From assembly GCA_017440045.1 (NCBI GenBank), contig JAFSIA010000062.1, positions 21,341 through 85,340 of the forward strand: DNA of 64,000 nucleotides. Reading direction: 5' to 3'. Source of the stretch: Lachnospiraceae bacterium (GTDB lineage: Bacteria > Bacillota > Clostridia > Lachnospirales > Lachnospiraceae). The notes beneath the pieces were generated by a model. That model searched no databases, was not told the DNA's origin, and saw only the letters and a list, made by a program, of their open reading frames with translations. Positions 34,902 to 44,913 of this stretch are shown here, one piece after another (the first letter of the stretch is position 1; each line of letters opens with the position of its first letter). The position numbers and the translations under genes were made by a program.

Positions 34902-35714
34902 TTATACCTCCATCTTCACAGAGACCTCTCCTGAGAAAAGATTTTCCTTCACTCCATCACTCTTTTCTACTATAAGTCTGCCCTTTGAGTCTACATCAAC
35001 AACCTTAGCCTCGTAGACCTCACTTCCACCATGAACAGTAACATTTTTTCCTATAAGAATTTGATTCTCTCTATATATTGACATATACTTTTCATCATTC
35101 TTAAAGACATCATCTGACATAAATCTTTTTGTAATATCCATAGCCAGCAATGTTACTAAATCTTTTGGATTTGCAGTTGTATTTTCTTTGTAAATTGACG
35201 TGGCTATATTTTCTATTTCATCCGGAAAGCATTTTGTATCAATATTTATACCAATTCCTACTACGACACTTTTTATTTTGCCTGTAGTGTGTTCAACCAC
35301 ACCTTCTGCCAATATTCCGCAAACCTTTTTACTTTCTATATATAAATCATTGACCCATTTTATGCCGCATTTTATTCCTGTCAAACCTTCTATAGCTTGA
35401 AGTGTAATAACTGCCGCGCCACATGTAAGCAAGCTTATGTCACTTATACCAGTTTCTTCAACATCCATCAATATAGACATATAAAGTCCTGTATCAGCAG
35501 GTGAAAAAAATTTTCTGCCAAATCTGCCTCTGCCTGCTGTCTGCTCTTTTGCTATAACAACAGTCCCGTGTCCAGCCCCAGCTTTTGCCATATTTTTCAA
35601 AGTTGTATTGGTAGATTCCAAACAGTTATACATATAAATATCAGCTGTTTTTCCATCCTCTTCCAATCTTAATTTCATATTTGAAAGTAATTCACTTTCC
35701 CTTCTCTCTGGCAT
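34902..35714 (-). CDS. birA: Biotin--[acetyl-CoA-carboxylase] ligase (no DNA-binding domain)
   Basis: The 270-residue protein has the catalytic biotin-binding loop EQTAGRGRFGRKF, the core KWVNDLYIESKKVCGILAE and VGIGINID, and the C-terminal SH3-like cap. It attaches biotin to carboxylase carriers. The N-terminal helix-turn-helix of bifunctional BirA is missing: the protein goes directly into the catalytic domain. So it should not repress biotin genes itself. GAGGTG precedes the ATG, and bioY follows after two bases. Confidence 0.93.
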   Translation of the reverse strand: MPERRESELLSNMKLRLEEDGKTADIYMYNCLESTNTTLKNMAKAGAGHGTVVIAKEQTAGRGRFGRKFFSPADTGLYMSILMDVEETGISDISLLTCGAAVITLQAIEGLTGIKCGIKWVNDLYIESKKVCGILAEGVVEHTTGKIKSVVVGIGINIDTKCFPDEIENIATSIYKENTTANPKDLVTLLAMDITKRFMSDDVFKNDEKYMSIYRENQILIGKNVTVHGGSEVYEAKVVDVDSKGRLIVEKSDGVKENLFSGEVSVKMEV

Positions 35715-35730
35715 AAATTCACCTCAAAGT

Positions 35731-37215
35731 CTACTTCACATCTTCCTTCTTCTTGCTTTTTCCAAAAACAAACCATCCAATCATACCAAGTAGTGCCACC
35801 GCCACAATCATCCATGGAACAAGGTACGCAAGTCCCTTTGGACTAAACATATCGTAGTATCCTTTTAAATAAATAACTATAATAATAATTGGAAGAACGT
35901 ATGAAACATATCCTCTTAACAATGAAGGGAACTTCATACCCTTACCACTGTTGGCCTCTGCCATAAAATTATCCCAACCCCATCCGTTCTTTCTAGTACA
36001 AAATAAAATGTATACAAGAGAACCAAGCGGAAGAAGATTGTTTGATACAAGGAAATCCTCTAAGTCCATTATGTTTGTACCTGGGCCCAGCGGATGTACA
36101 TTTGAAAGTATATTGAATCCTAATATGCAAGGCATCGAAAGAACTATTATAGATACAAGGTTTACAATAACTGCTTTCTTTCTCTCCCAATTCCACAAGT
36201 CCATGGCAAAGGATATAATGTTTTCAAATACCGCAACAACTGTTGTAAGTGCCGCACACGATAGGAACAGGAAGAATAATGTTCCCCATACACGACCACC
36301 ATCCATCTGTGTAAAGATATTTGGTAATGTCTTAAAAATAAGAGATGGACCTGCATTCTGTGGAATATTAAAAGCAAAACATGCCGGAATAATAATCAAG
36401 CCTGACATCAATGCCACAAATGTATCTAATATAGTTATACTTACTGTCTCTCCTGCAATTGAGCGCTTTTTGTCCATATAGCTTCCGAATATGGCCATAG
36501 AACCTATACCAATGCTCAATGTAAAGAACGCTTGTGACATAGCAGCAAAAATTACATTTCCAATACCTCGCTCAATCATTTTATCAATGTCAGGAATGAG
36601 ATAAAACTTAATTCCCTCTCCTGAGCCTGGCAAAAGAATAGAATTAATAGCCAGTGCAACAATAAGAACCAAAAGGCATGTCATCATTACCTTTGATACC
36701 CTCTCTACACCCTTCTGCAATCCAAATGAGCATACAATGAACGATACCACAATAGCAACAACTGTCCATAGTATCATTGTCGGTGCCGAACCTGTCATTT
36801 CTGTATACTTAGAATCTACCTGAGTTGTTGTTAATACTGTATTTGTAAACTCTCCTGTCGCACAACGATAGCAATAATATATCATCCAACCTGCAACAGC
36901 TGTATAAAACATCATAAGAAGGTAATTACCTGCCATACCAAGATAGCTGTATTTATGCCAATTGCTTCCCTTCGGCTCCAACTCCGTAAACGCCTTTGCG
37001 CAGCTCTTTTGACTGCCCCTTCCGACTGAGAATTCACACACCATAATAGGAAAACCTAATATAGCAAGAAATACTAAATATATTAAAATAAATGCCGCTC
37101 CGCCATACTGTCCACACATATACGGAAACTTCCATACGTTTCCAAGACCAATTGCACATCCGGCAGATACTAGAATAAAACCAAGTCTTGAACCAAATTT
37201 CTCTCTCGACTTCAT
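35731..37215 (-). CDS. Sodium-dependent transporter of the NSS family
   Basis: The 494-residue protein has the NSS N-terminal signature FGSRLGFILVSAGCAIGLGN-VWKFPYMCG, the sodium/substrate site of helix 1, and about 12 helices. NSS carriers take up amino acids such as tryptophan, tyrosine or leucine with sodium; the substrate here is unknown. It starts after AAGGAG and ends 16 bases before birA, so partial cotranscription with birA-bioY is possible. Confidence 0.9.
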   Translation of the reverse strand: MKSREKFGSRLGFILVSAGCAIGLGNVWKFPYMCGQYGGAAFILIYLVFLAILGFPIMVCEFSVGRGSQKSCAKAFTELEPKGSNWHKYSYLGMAGNYLLMMFYTAVAGWMIYYCYRCATGEFTNTVLTTTQVDSKYTEMTGSAPTMILWTVVAIVVSFIVCSFGLQKGVERVSKVMMTCLLVLIVALAINSILLPGSGEGIKFYLIPDIDKMIERGIGNVIFAAMSQAFFTLSIGIGSMAIFGSYMDKKRSIAGETVSITILDTFVALMSGLIIIPACFAFNIPQNAGPSLIFKTLPNIFTQMDGGRVWGTLFFLFLSCAALTTVVAVFENIISFAMDLWNWERKKAVIVNLVSIIVLSMPCILGFNILSNVHPLGPGTNIMDLEDFLVSNNLLPLGSLVYILFCTRKNGWGWDNFMAEANSGKGMKFPSLLRGYVSYVLPIIIIVIYLKGYYDMFSPKGLAYLVPWMIVAVALLGMIGWFVFGKSKKKEDVK

Positions 37216-37261
37216 AATTATCTCCTTATTATTAACTTATTGACTAACTTATATTTAAGTC

Positions 37262-38500
37262 TTAACCTATACTTTGCATATTAAGCTTTATTGTCTGCTC
37301 AATAACCATTTCATTTTCCCTAGAAATAGATGAAAGTCTCTCTAAAACAGCAGTTAAGTCATCCTTTAATTTATCTATGTCAGCTGTCAGAACTACTATC
37401 TTCTCGGAAGCTTTAGACACTAAATCAATATTAGGCTTCACTTCATCAATGGCATCCTTTACAGCATTTATCTTATCAGTCTGCAATGCTGTATCCTGAC
37501 TTAAATCTTGTACCTTCTCCATTCTTTCCTGTCCATCATCACTGAGTTCTCTTACCATTCCCTCAATCTCAGATGCACTCTCTGTAGCAGTTTCTGCAAT
37601 CTGTCTGATTTGCTCTGATACAAGGGCAAATCCTCGTCCACTCTCACCTGCTCTGGCAGCTTCTATTGAAGCGCTGCGAGATAAAAGATTTATGTGAGAT
37701 ACCATATCCTGTACGGAAGATAATGTTTCATTAATCTTCTCTGTCAGTTTGTTCGTTTTATCTGCCTGATTATTGACTAATCTAATATTATAAGCTGCTT
37801 TACTACTATTCTTTGAAAGAATAGCAATCACTTCTTCTATATCATTAACAAACGTATTTATCTTTGATATAGACTCCGTCATTTCTTCTATGCTCAAACT
37901 GTTTTCTCTGTTGGCCTTATTAATATCTGAAATCTGTTTAACAGCCTCAGTTTCTTCCTTAGTTTGTGCCGCACATCTTTCTAACACCTCTGACATAACA
38001 ACATTCGTATTATCAACCACCTCTGTCATTTTTGCAATTTCCGTACTAAAATTTTGATTACTTCGCTCAAGCTCAATACCGTATTCAGAAATATTTTTCT
38101 TATTATTTTGCAGATTCTCATTAATATTATGAACAGATTTCGCAATCAGACCGATTTCATCTTTTCTTTCTGAGAGCTTTACCAATTCTTCCTTGTCCTG
38201 CAAATCATCATTTGAAACTTTGTCGACAATAGCTGTTATTCTAACTAATGGCTTAACTATTTTTATAGTCACAAAAATACCTACTAAAAGAATTATCGGC
38301 AAACATACAGCTGCTATAATCATTGTCGCTATTACATCAAAACCATCAGTATATGCCTGTGTACCCATATACTCACGTATGAATTCCTTAATTATCCCTT
38401 CACTTTGTAATACGTATAAACTTACAAAAACTCCTGCGGATAATAATATTTCTATAAACAATAATAAAATCAACTTACTCTTAATAGATTTTTTTGTCAT
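37262..38500 (-). CDS. Methyl-accepting chemotaxis protein, small sensor region
   Basis: The 412-residue chemoreceptor has membrane helices at about 9-30 and 53-78, with only about 25 residues outside between them. A HAMP-like region and a cytoplasmic signalling coil follow, holding the hairpin tip core [29 protein letters not shown]. The tip reads [11 protein letters not shown] where [14 protein letters not shown] is usual, so residues at the CheA/CheW contact may differ. With such a small outer loop it probably senses membrane state or acts through a partner. Its start follows AAAGG. Confidence 0.9.
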   Translation of the reverse strand: MTKKSIKSKLILLLFIEILLSAGVFVSLYVLQSEGIIKEFIREYMGTQAYTDGFDVIATMIIAAVCLPIILLVGIFVTIKIVKPLVRITAIVDKVSNDDLQDKEELVKLSERKDEIGLIAKSVHNINENLQNNKKNISEYGIELERSNQNFSTEIAKMTEVVDNTNVVMSEVLERCAAQTKEETEAVKQISDINKANRENSLSIEEMTESISKINTFVNDIEEVIAILSKNSSKAAYNIRLVNNQADKTNKLTEKINETLSSVQDMVSHINLLSRSASIEAARAGESGRGFALVSEQIRQIAETATESASEIEGMVRELSDDGQERMEKVQDLSQDTALQTDKINAVKDAIDEVKPNIDLVSKASEKIVVLTADIDKLKDDLTAVLERLSSISRENEMVIEQTIKLNMQSIG

Positions 38501-38632
38501 AAATTTACCAAACCTTTCGTTTGAATATCTTGCTATGCAAGATTCACAACATGATGATTATAACACTATGGTTTAAGTCTGTCCATTTATTTAAATACCT
38601 GCTATATTGTCTTTCCAATTATACAAAGAAAA

Positions 38633-38682
38633 AACCAACCTCCCAATCGTTAGACTTTTATTCTAACTTTTGGGGGTCGGTT
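38633..38682 (-). terminator. Terminator after the second chemoreceptor gene
   Basis: AACCAACCTCCCAA...TTAGA pairs imperfectly with TCTAA...TTGGGGGTCGGTT over about 20 bp, followed on the minus strand by TTTTTTCTTTG. Confidence 0.75.
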
Positions 38683-38713
38683 CATAATAACCTTTATTAT
38701 TACAACATTGTAC

Positions 38714-40183
38714 TTAATTTAACTTTGCAGTAAGTTCCTTTAAATCTTCCATAAGCTCTGTAATCTCGCCAAGCTTTGTTACATTATTTTCCTCAGCATC
38801 AAATGTCTCTGTAGCATGAGCAGAAACCTCTTCTGAAACACCTGAGATAGTCTGAATGGAATCAATAATATCTGTATTTGCCTTCACAAGCTCTGTTACA
38901 ATCTCTGTCAAACGAACAATCTTTTCATTCATTACATCCGAACTGTCAGATATCTGAACAAAACTCTGCTCTGTGGAAACTGTAATCTCTTTTTCAAGAT
39001 TAATAGCCTCTATCATCTCACGGATAACTGAAACTACATTTCTTATGGCTCCTGATACATTTTCAATAAGCTCTGTAATATGTATTGTTGCTTCCTTTGT
39101 CTGTGTTGCCATATTAGAAATCTCACTAGCAACTACTGCAAAGCCTCTACCTGCCTCACCTGCTCTAGCTGCCTCAATACTTGCATTTAATGCTAAAAGA
39201 GATGTCTGTGAAGTAATGCCTGTAATAATACCAACAATTGAGTTCATCTCGTTAATCATTTCATCAAGAGTCTCCAGCTGTCCTGCAACCTCTTTCCCCG
39301 ATTCTACAGACTCATTAACCTTCTCAACCATATTGCCCATATTTACCTTACCGGTCTCGATTTCATTTCTGCTTGTAGTCATCTCGTTTAACAATGTCTC
39401 AGCTGCATTATCAACCTCCGAGAGATTTTCCTGAATATTCTGAGTCTGAATAAGCTGATTCTGTACTGCTGAAGATGTATCAGCAGAACCCTGTGACACT
39501 TCTTCCATAGCATTTCTTGTATACTGAACTGTCTCTGATATTTCGTTAACCTTTACATACATATCATTGATATCTTCTGTCATTTTATTAACAGTTTCTA
39601 TAGTAGTTGTGTAAAGGGCATCTGTCTTTTCCTGTTGAGCCACAATGATAGCCATCTTGTCATCGCTATTTTTGCTAAGCGTTCTTGTCAATGTAACTCC
39701 AAAAGCAGAAAGTAATACAAGCAATAATACCTGTATCTCAGCACCTGCAAGATTTGTATATCCTAAGCTGTTTGTATTGGCACCAATTATAACCTGAACT
39801 ATATTTAAAACAATAATAACAGAGTTAAATATAAGCGAATATTTTTGATTGTTAAATACACACATTACAAGCATAATAAGTACTGCATATGTAAATGTAA
39901 GTGAGTTATTTGCTGTAAATAATAAATATCCGTAAAAAATTATAAAGCCAGACGCAATGCACAACTTAAGCTTCTCTGTTTCATTATCCTTTTTATAAAA
40001 TAAATGCTCAATTAAAACAGGTAAACCACCTAACAATATCATTATAATAAAATAAACAATTGATCTATCATGCTTTGCAAATACTTCAATAGCATAAGCT
40101 AGTATTAATACTGCTGTAACAACTGTATGACACATCATAGCATAATAATTACAACGTGCCTTTTCTGTAATTTTTTTCTCCAT
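38714..40183 (-). CDS. Methyl-accepting chemotaxis protein with six-helix membrane domain
   Basis: The roughly 489-residue protein starts at ATG 40183, 8 bases after GAGGAAA. Six predicted membrane helices occupy about residues 10-185, with no large extracellular domain, and the rest is a long cytoplasmic coiled coil with the chemoreceptor tip [31 protein letters not shown] (a shorter part of it is typical of all MCPs). A membrane-embedded sensor of this kind fits energy or hydrophobic ligand sensing. It is separated from the other chemoreceptor by a terminator. Confidence 0.9.
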   Translation of the reverse strand: MEKKITEKARCNYYAMMCHTVVTAVLILAYAIEVFAKHDRSIVYFIIMILLGGLPVLIEHLFYKKDNETEKLKLCIASGFIIFYGYLLFTANNSLTFTYAVLIMLVMCVFNNQKYSLIFNSVIIVLNIVQVIIGANTNSLGYTNLAGAEIQVLLLVLLSAFGVTLTRTLSKNSDDKMAIIVAQQEKTDALYTTTIETVNKMTEDINDMYVKVNEISETVQYTRNAMEEVSQGSADTSSAVQNQLIQTQNIQENLSEVDNAAETLLNEMTTSRNEIETGKVNMGNMVEKVNESVESGKEVAGQLETLDEMINEMNSIVGIITGITSQTSLLALNASIEAARAGEAGRGFAVVASEISNMATQTKEATIHITELIENVSGAIRNVVSVIREMIEAINLEKEITVSTEQSFVQISDSSDVMNEKIVRLTEIVTELVKANTDIIDSIQTISGVSEEVSAHATETFDAEENNVTKLGEITELMEDLKELTAKLN

Positions 40184-40285
40184 AGTAATTTCCTCTTTTC
40201 TGTACAAAATATAAATTATACGTTCAAATTCATAGTGACATTATATCATTTTTTCATTAATACTGTCAATTTGATTATCAAAGTA

Positions 40286-41824
40286 TTATCTCTTCACAAA
40301 ATATTCTTCATACCATACAAGGAATGTATAAATAGTCCAAATCTTTCTCCAATTATCCGAGTTACCTCCAATATATTCTTTAAAGATTGCATCCACTTCA
40401 TCTAAATTGAAGAATTCAGCTGCCATATCACTCTTAAGCTTTGCCTGCACATCCTGATTGTATCGCTCATCTGCCATCCAGATACGGATAGGTACGATAA
40501 ATCCAAGTTTCTTTCTAAAGGCAATCTCCTCTGGAAGAACTCTAGCTGCTGCTGTACGAAGTGCCACCTTATTTTGCTCATCATTTACTTTATATTTAGA
40601 AGGCATACGGGAAGCTATATCAAAAATTCTCATATCTGTAAGAGGCATACGAATCTCTAAACCAGCCGCCTCACTCATCTTATCAACATTTAGGTAAATA
40701 TCACCCTCAAGCCAAATCTGAATATCAATGTTTGACATTTTAGAGAGTGGGTCTAATCCTTCCATCTCCTCATACAAATCTTTTACTATATTGATAGGAA
40801 GCACTCCTTCTTTGTAATCTTTAAGAAGCTTCTGCTTCTCATCTTCCTTCATAATGTTTGTATTTCCTACATAGAATGTCTTTAAATTATCTCCGTATCT
40901 CTCTGCATTACGATACATATTGTAGCCACCGAAAAATTCATCTGCACCCTCGCCGGAATAGCACAATTTAGTATTCTTCGCTGTAGCTATACAACCAAGG
41001 GCAAATGCTATGGCTGATGCATCTCCTAGTGGCTGCTCCATGTTGTACATAACATATGGCACAATATCAAAATATTCCTCCGGAGTAATGAGACATCTTC
41101 TGTTTCCACGACCTAATATATCTGCCGTCTGCTTAGCGAGAATCGACTCATCAAAACGTTCTTCCTCATATCCACATGAGTCTGTCATCTCTACATCTGA
41201 CATTGCAAGTACATATGATGAATCCACACCTCCCGAGAGGAATGACTCTGCGTACTCATCCTCACTCTTTACCTCTGGCATTATTTTTTTGATAGTCTCA
41301 TGTATTTCATCAGCCCAATCCTCCAATGATTTGCTATCATCAGGATTAAACTTAGGAGTCCAGTATCTAGTTATATCTATCTTGCCATCCTGCCACACAA
41401 GGTAGTGACCTGGAAGAAGTTTTTTAATGCCTTTAAAAAATGTTTCCTCACCAGGTATATAGGTAAGACTCATATAAATTTGTAGCAGGTCTTCATTTAG
41501 TTCCTTAACAAAACCGGGCTTGTCCATAATCTGCCTAATCATAGTGCCATAAAGCAGATTTCCCTCTGCAGTCTCATAATAATAGAATGGTTTTGTACCA
41601 AACTGGTCCCTTATACAAAAAAGCTTTTTTTCTTCATCATCCCACAATGCAAATGCAAACATTCCGTGAATATGTGATGCCAAATCATAGCCCCACTTTT
41701 TGTATGAATTTATAAGTATTGCATCTTCACGCTCCCTGCGGCTAAGAGTGGTATCAACTCCTAACTCCTCACAAAGAGCTTCCCAGTTTCTAATATGTCC
41801 TCTGTATTCTTTTATTGTAATCAT
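40286..41824 (-). CDS. asnB: Asparagine synthetase B-like protein lacking the glutaminase nucleophile
   Basis: AsnB normally uses a N-terminal Cys (Met-Cys-Gly) to take ammonia from glutamine. This 512-residue protein starts MITIKEYRGHIRNWEALCEE and enters the fold only near KKWGYDL...HGMFAFALWD, so the Cys and HRGPD and NGEIYN elements are missing. The synthetase domain is intact: SGGVDSS at 197-203 binds pyrophosphate, with later GEGADEFFGGYN. GAGGTG sits 5 bases before the ATG and no ORF extends upstream, so this is a true start. It would be expected to use free ammonia. I retain asnB because the synthetase half is clear. Confidence 0.88.
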   Translation of the reverse strand: MITIKEYRGHIRNWEALCEELGVDTTLSRREREDAILINSYKKWGYDLASHIHGMFAFALWDDEEKKLFCIRDQFGTKPFYYYETAEGNLLYGTMIRQIMDKPGFVKELNEDLLQIYMSLTYIPGEETFFKGIKKLLPGHYLVWQDGKIDITRYWTPKFNPDDSKSLEDWADEIHETIKKIMPEVKSEDEYAESFLSGGVDSSYVLAMSDVEMTDSCGYEEERFDESILAKQTADILGRGNRRCLITPEEYFDIVPYVMYNMEQPLGDASAIAFALGCIATAKNTKLCYSGEGADEFFGGYNMYRNAERYGDNLKTFYVGNTNIMKEDEKQKLLKDYKEGVLPINIVKDLYEEMEGLDPLSKMSNIDIQIWLEGDIYLNVDKMSEAAGLEIRMPLTDMRIFDIASRMPSKYKVNDEQNKVALRTAAARVLPEEIAFRKKLGFIVPIRIWMADERYNQDVQAKLKSDMAAEFFNLDEVDAIFKEYIGGNSDNWRKIWTIYTFLVWYEEYFVKR

Positions 41825-41901
41825 TAGTACACCTCTTTTATATAAAACGATTATTACAACATTGTCTTATGTAAACCGTACATAATCCTTGCGTAACTAA
41901 T

Positions 41902-41930
41902 ATTATAGAAGATTTTAGTTCAATAAACAA
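41902..41930 (-). promoter_or_regulatory. Putative promoter of the asnB-like gene
   Basis: On the minus strand TTGTTT (41925-41930) and TATAAT (41902-41907) are 17 bases apart, about 78 bases upstream of the start codon. Confidence 0.6.
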
Positions 41931-41951
41931 TATAAACTTTTATCAATATAA

Positions 41952-41980
41952 TTGCAGTTTCCGTCTCCTCATGTTATACT
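41952..41980 (+). promoter_or_regulatory. Putative promoter of putP
   Basis: TTGCAG (41952-41957) and TATACT (41975-41980) are 17 bases apart, about 48 bases before the start. The two divergent promoters lie back to back. Confidence 0.65.
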
Positions 41981-42028
41981 TTGGTGAAAAGTTTTTTACA
42001 TATAATATAGAAAAGGGAGAGACAAAAG

Positions 42029-43555
42029 ATGAGCAGTACAGTCATCGGATTATTAACTGTAATTATTATTTACTTACTGGCAATGGTCGCTATCGGTGTA
42101 TTCTTTTCTTCGAAGAATAAAAACGTAGGCGATTTCTATTTAGGAGGACGTAAGCTCGGTCCTATCGTAACAGCTATGAGTGCAGAGGCATCAGATATGA
42201 GTAGCTGGCTGTTGATGGGATTGCCTGGTGTAGCCTATCTTTCCGGCTTTTCAGAAGCAGGATGGACAGCTATTGGCTTAGCCATCGGTACATACTTAAA
42301 CTGGCTTATCGTCGCAAAGAGACTCCGTCGTTACACTGCAAAAGCAAACGACTCCATAACACTTCCAGAGTTCTTCTCAAATCGTTATAGAGATAAGAGC
42401 CGTGCTTTATTGGCTATCGCTGCAATTTTTATTGTAATCTTTTTTGTACCATACACAGCTTCAGGCTTCTCAGCTTGCGGAAAGCTATTCTCAACATTGT
42501 TTGATATTCCATATATTCCGGCAATGATTGCCAGTGCAGTTATCATAGTGGCCTACACTGCACTTGGCGGATACCTTGCTGCAAGTACCACTGACCTTAT
42601 TCAGAGTATTGTTATGACACTTGCATTAATCATTGTAGTGATATTTGGAATAAATGTAGCTGGCGGATTGGATGCTGTTATTGACAATGCAAAATCCTTA
42701 GACGGATATTTATCATTACTTTCATCACATGACCCTGTTACAGGTACTTCTTCTGCTTACAGCGGATTAAACATTGCATCGGCAATGGCTTGGGGTCTTG
42801 GATATTTTGGTATGCCTCACATATTACTTCGTTTTATGGGTATAAAGGATGAAAACAAGCTTAAAATGTCAAGAAGAATTGCCACTATCTGGGTTGTTAT
42901 ATCTATGTTTATTGCCATTATCATTGGTATTATAGGATATTCTATGTCAAAGGCAGGTGCTGTAGATGTACTTGTTGGCTCTTCTGAATCAGAGACATTG
43001 ATTATAAAGATTGCTATGCTCCTTAGTGAGAATGGTTTCTTCGCAATCATTATGGCAGGATTGATCCTTGCAGGAATTCTTGCCTGTACAATGTCAACAT
43101 CAGATTCACAGCTTCTTGCTGCTTCGTCAAGCGTATCAAAAAATCTGCTTGTTGATTGTTTTGGTTTGAAGCTTTCAGAAAAGGCTTCAATGAGAGCTGC
43201 CAGACTTACTGTTATGTTCATTGCAATCATCGGTGTTATCATCGCCTGGGACCCTAACAGCTCAGTGTTCAAGATTGTATCATTTGCTTGGGCAGGATTC
43301 GGTGCCGTATTCGGACCAGTAATGTTATTTGCATTATTCTGGAAGCGTTCAAACAAGTATGGTGCTTTGGCAGGAATGGTTGTAGGTGGTGTAATGGTAT
43401 TCGTATGGAAGTACCTTATTGCTCCAATGGGTGGTGCATGGGCTATCTACGAATTACTTCCAGCATTTATCTTATCAAGCATCACTATTGTAGTTGTAAG
43501 CTTACTTACACCTGCACCTGAAAAAGAAATTGTTGAGGAATTCGAGAGCGTATAA
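42029..43555 (+). CDS. putP: Sodium/proline symporter
   Basis: PutP imports proline with sodium. The 508-residue protein has about 13 helices and the PutP features DFYLGGRKLGPIVTAMSAEA with SDMSSWLLMGLPG in helix 2, GFSAC, and STSDSQLLAASSS in the sodium site. It is the best match among SSS carriers to PutP by the SAEASDMSSWLLMGLPG segment, although proline specificity is inferred. GGGAGAG precedes ATG, and a strong terminator follows. Confidence 0.92.
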   Translation: MSSTVIGLLTVIIIYLLAMVAIGVFFSSKNKNVGDFYLGGRKLGPIVTAMSAEASDMSSWLLMGLPGVAYLSGFSEAGWTAIGLAIGTYLNWLIVAKRLRRYTAKANDSITLPEFFSNRYRDKSRALLAIAAIFIVIFFVPYTASGFSACGKLFSTLFDIPYIPAMIASAVIIVAYTALGGYLAASTTDLIQSIVMTLALIIVVIFGINVAGGLDAVIDNAKSLDGYLSLLSSHDPVTGTSSAYSGLNIASAMAWGLGYFGMPHILLRFMGIKDENKLKMSRRIATIWVVISMFIAIIIGIIGYSMSKAGAVDVLVGSSESETLIIKIAMLLSENGFFAIIMAGLILAGILACTMSTSDSQLLAASSSVSKNLLVDCFGLKLSEKASMRAARLTVMFIAIIGVIIAWDPNSSVFKIVSFAWAGFGAVFGPVMLFALFWKRSNKYGALAGMVVGGVMVFVWKYLIAPMGGAWAIYELLPAFILSSITIVVVSLLTPAPEKEIVEEFESV

Positions 43556-43600
43556 AATTATCTAATTAAATAGGCGTTATCATATAATCTTTTTTAGCCC

Positions 43601-43641
43601 ATAAGAGGAGAGAGCTTAAACTTAAGCTTCTCTCCTCTTAT
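43601..43641. terminator. Bidirectional terminator between putP and the FliB-like gene
   Basis: A stem of about 19 bp (ATAAGAGGAGAGAGCTTAA with its complement, one bulged base) and a two-base loop lies between the two convergent genes. Confidence 0.85.
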
Positions 43642-43695
43642 TGTTCCAATATCTTATACTAATTCTGCTCAAAGATTTTCTACATTTTATTAGTT

Positions 43696-44820
43696 TTATA
43701 TTTCATTCATACAAGCTTCTAACTCCTCAAGATTTATATCCGAGTGCTCCAGCTCTCTTGAAAATTTGTATGTCACATCAACTATATCCTGAAAGGTAAT
43801 ATTTCTTCCATTATTAGCCCACTGAGCCATCAAAAGCTCACGTATATAAAATACTGCTGCAACGGACATTTTTACTTTAGATGCCAGTTCTCCATCATAG
43901 GCTGCACCACACATATAAGTAAAAATAAAGTATACCGCTACCTGCTCAATTTGAATCTGCCAATTTGGCATATTTTCTACCAGCCATCTGTCAAATTCAT
44001 CTGACAGTTCTGTGTAATCCTCTTCGTCCCTGCCATATAGCGTCAATGCCCCATCATCCGTCCTTACTGCCCATTCTTCGTTTAGCAATTCTAATCTGTA
44101 GAGCATTCTAAACATTTTTAAAGAAGTTTTATAATGTCTCTTTTTATTATTAAAAAATCGCTTTATTTTCTGTTTTACCCTAGTCTTTGGCAGCTTAGCG
44201 CTATACTCTTCCAATATATCCTGACAGGTGAATGTCATGCCTTCATCCAGGGCATCCTGTATATCCACTGCCATCTGCCAAACATATGCTAATCTAAGAG
44301 TTATATCAATGCTTCTATCCTGCAGAATGCCAATTATAACATCTCTGGCATCCAGCAATATACCTTGCAATAAATAATCAGGAACCTCAAAGTACTCATT
44401 CTCATCAGTTTCCTCACTCCAAAAGGACACCGGCTCTTTCTTACTTAAAATTATTCGCGCCACCTCTGGACATGATATAGACAGCGAAACCTCTCGTATC
44501 TCTTCCAGTTCCTCTATATGTCGAGGATATCTGGTACAAGTTTTACATAAAGATTCTTCACCGAGGGCTGTATATAAATCACATAGATTATTGTCATTTA
44601 AAAACAGACACCTACGCTCTTTATCTCTGTTGAAAATCTTCTCCTTCCAATCAACTGACTTACTAAGTCTCTCTTTAAACGGATGATTGTCCGGAACTGC
44701 TTTATATTTTTTTAACGCCTCGTCATCTATGACAATCTGCCAGCCAGCGCAGCAGGTGTCCTGACATTTATCGGCTATACACTTAAATTCTTTGTAGTAA
44801 TCAGGGTATGTGTAAAGCAT
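43696..44820 (-). CDS. FliB-like lysine-N-methylase, Cys-rich
   Basis: The family adds methyl groups to flagellin lysines in Salmonella. The start is ATG 44820 (MLYTYPDYYKEFKCIADKCQ), 8 bases after GGAGG; a longer ORF upstream has no ribosome site. The cysteines CIADKCQDTCC, CLFLNDNNLC, CKTCTRYPRH and SCPE are the pattern of the family and suggest an iron-sulfur or zinc site. The length is about 374 residues. No flagellin gene is in the window, so a different protein target is possible; two chemoreceptors lie 3-7 kb away. Confidence 0.85.
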   Translation of the reverse strand: MLYTYPDYYKEFKCIADKCQDTCCAGWQIVIDDEALKKYKAVPDNHPFKERLSKSVDWKEKIFNRDKERRCLFLNDNNLCDLYTALGEESLCKTCTRYPRHIEELEEIREVSLSISCPEVARIILSKKEPVSFWSEETDENEYFEVPDYLLQGILLDARDVIIGILQDRSIDITLRLAYVWQMAVDIQDALDEGMTFTCQDILEEYSAKLPKTRVKQKIKRFFNNKKRHYKTSLKMFRMLYRLELLNEEWAVRTDDGALTLYGRDEEDYTELSDEFDRWLVENMPNWQIQIEQVAVYFIFTYMCGAAYDGELASKVKMSVAAVFYIRELLMAQWANNGRNITFQDIVDVTYKFSRELEHSDINLEELEACMNEI

Positions 44821-44913
44821 ATTTTTCCTCCGTGTTTTTTCCTCTACATTCATTGCTAAAGTATAATGTAAATCATAGAATTTCGCAATAAAAAACATAT
44901 GCTAAACATTTTG

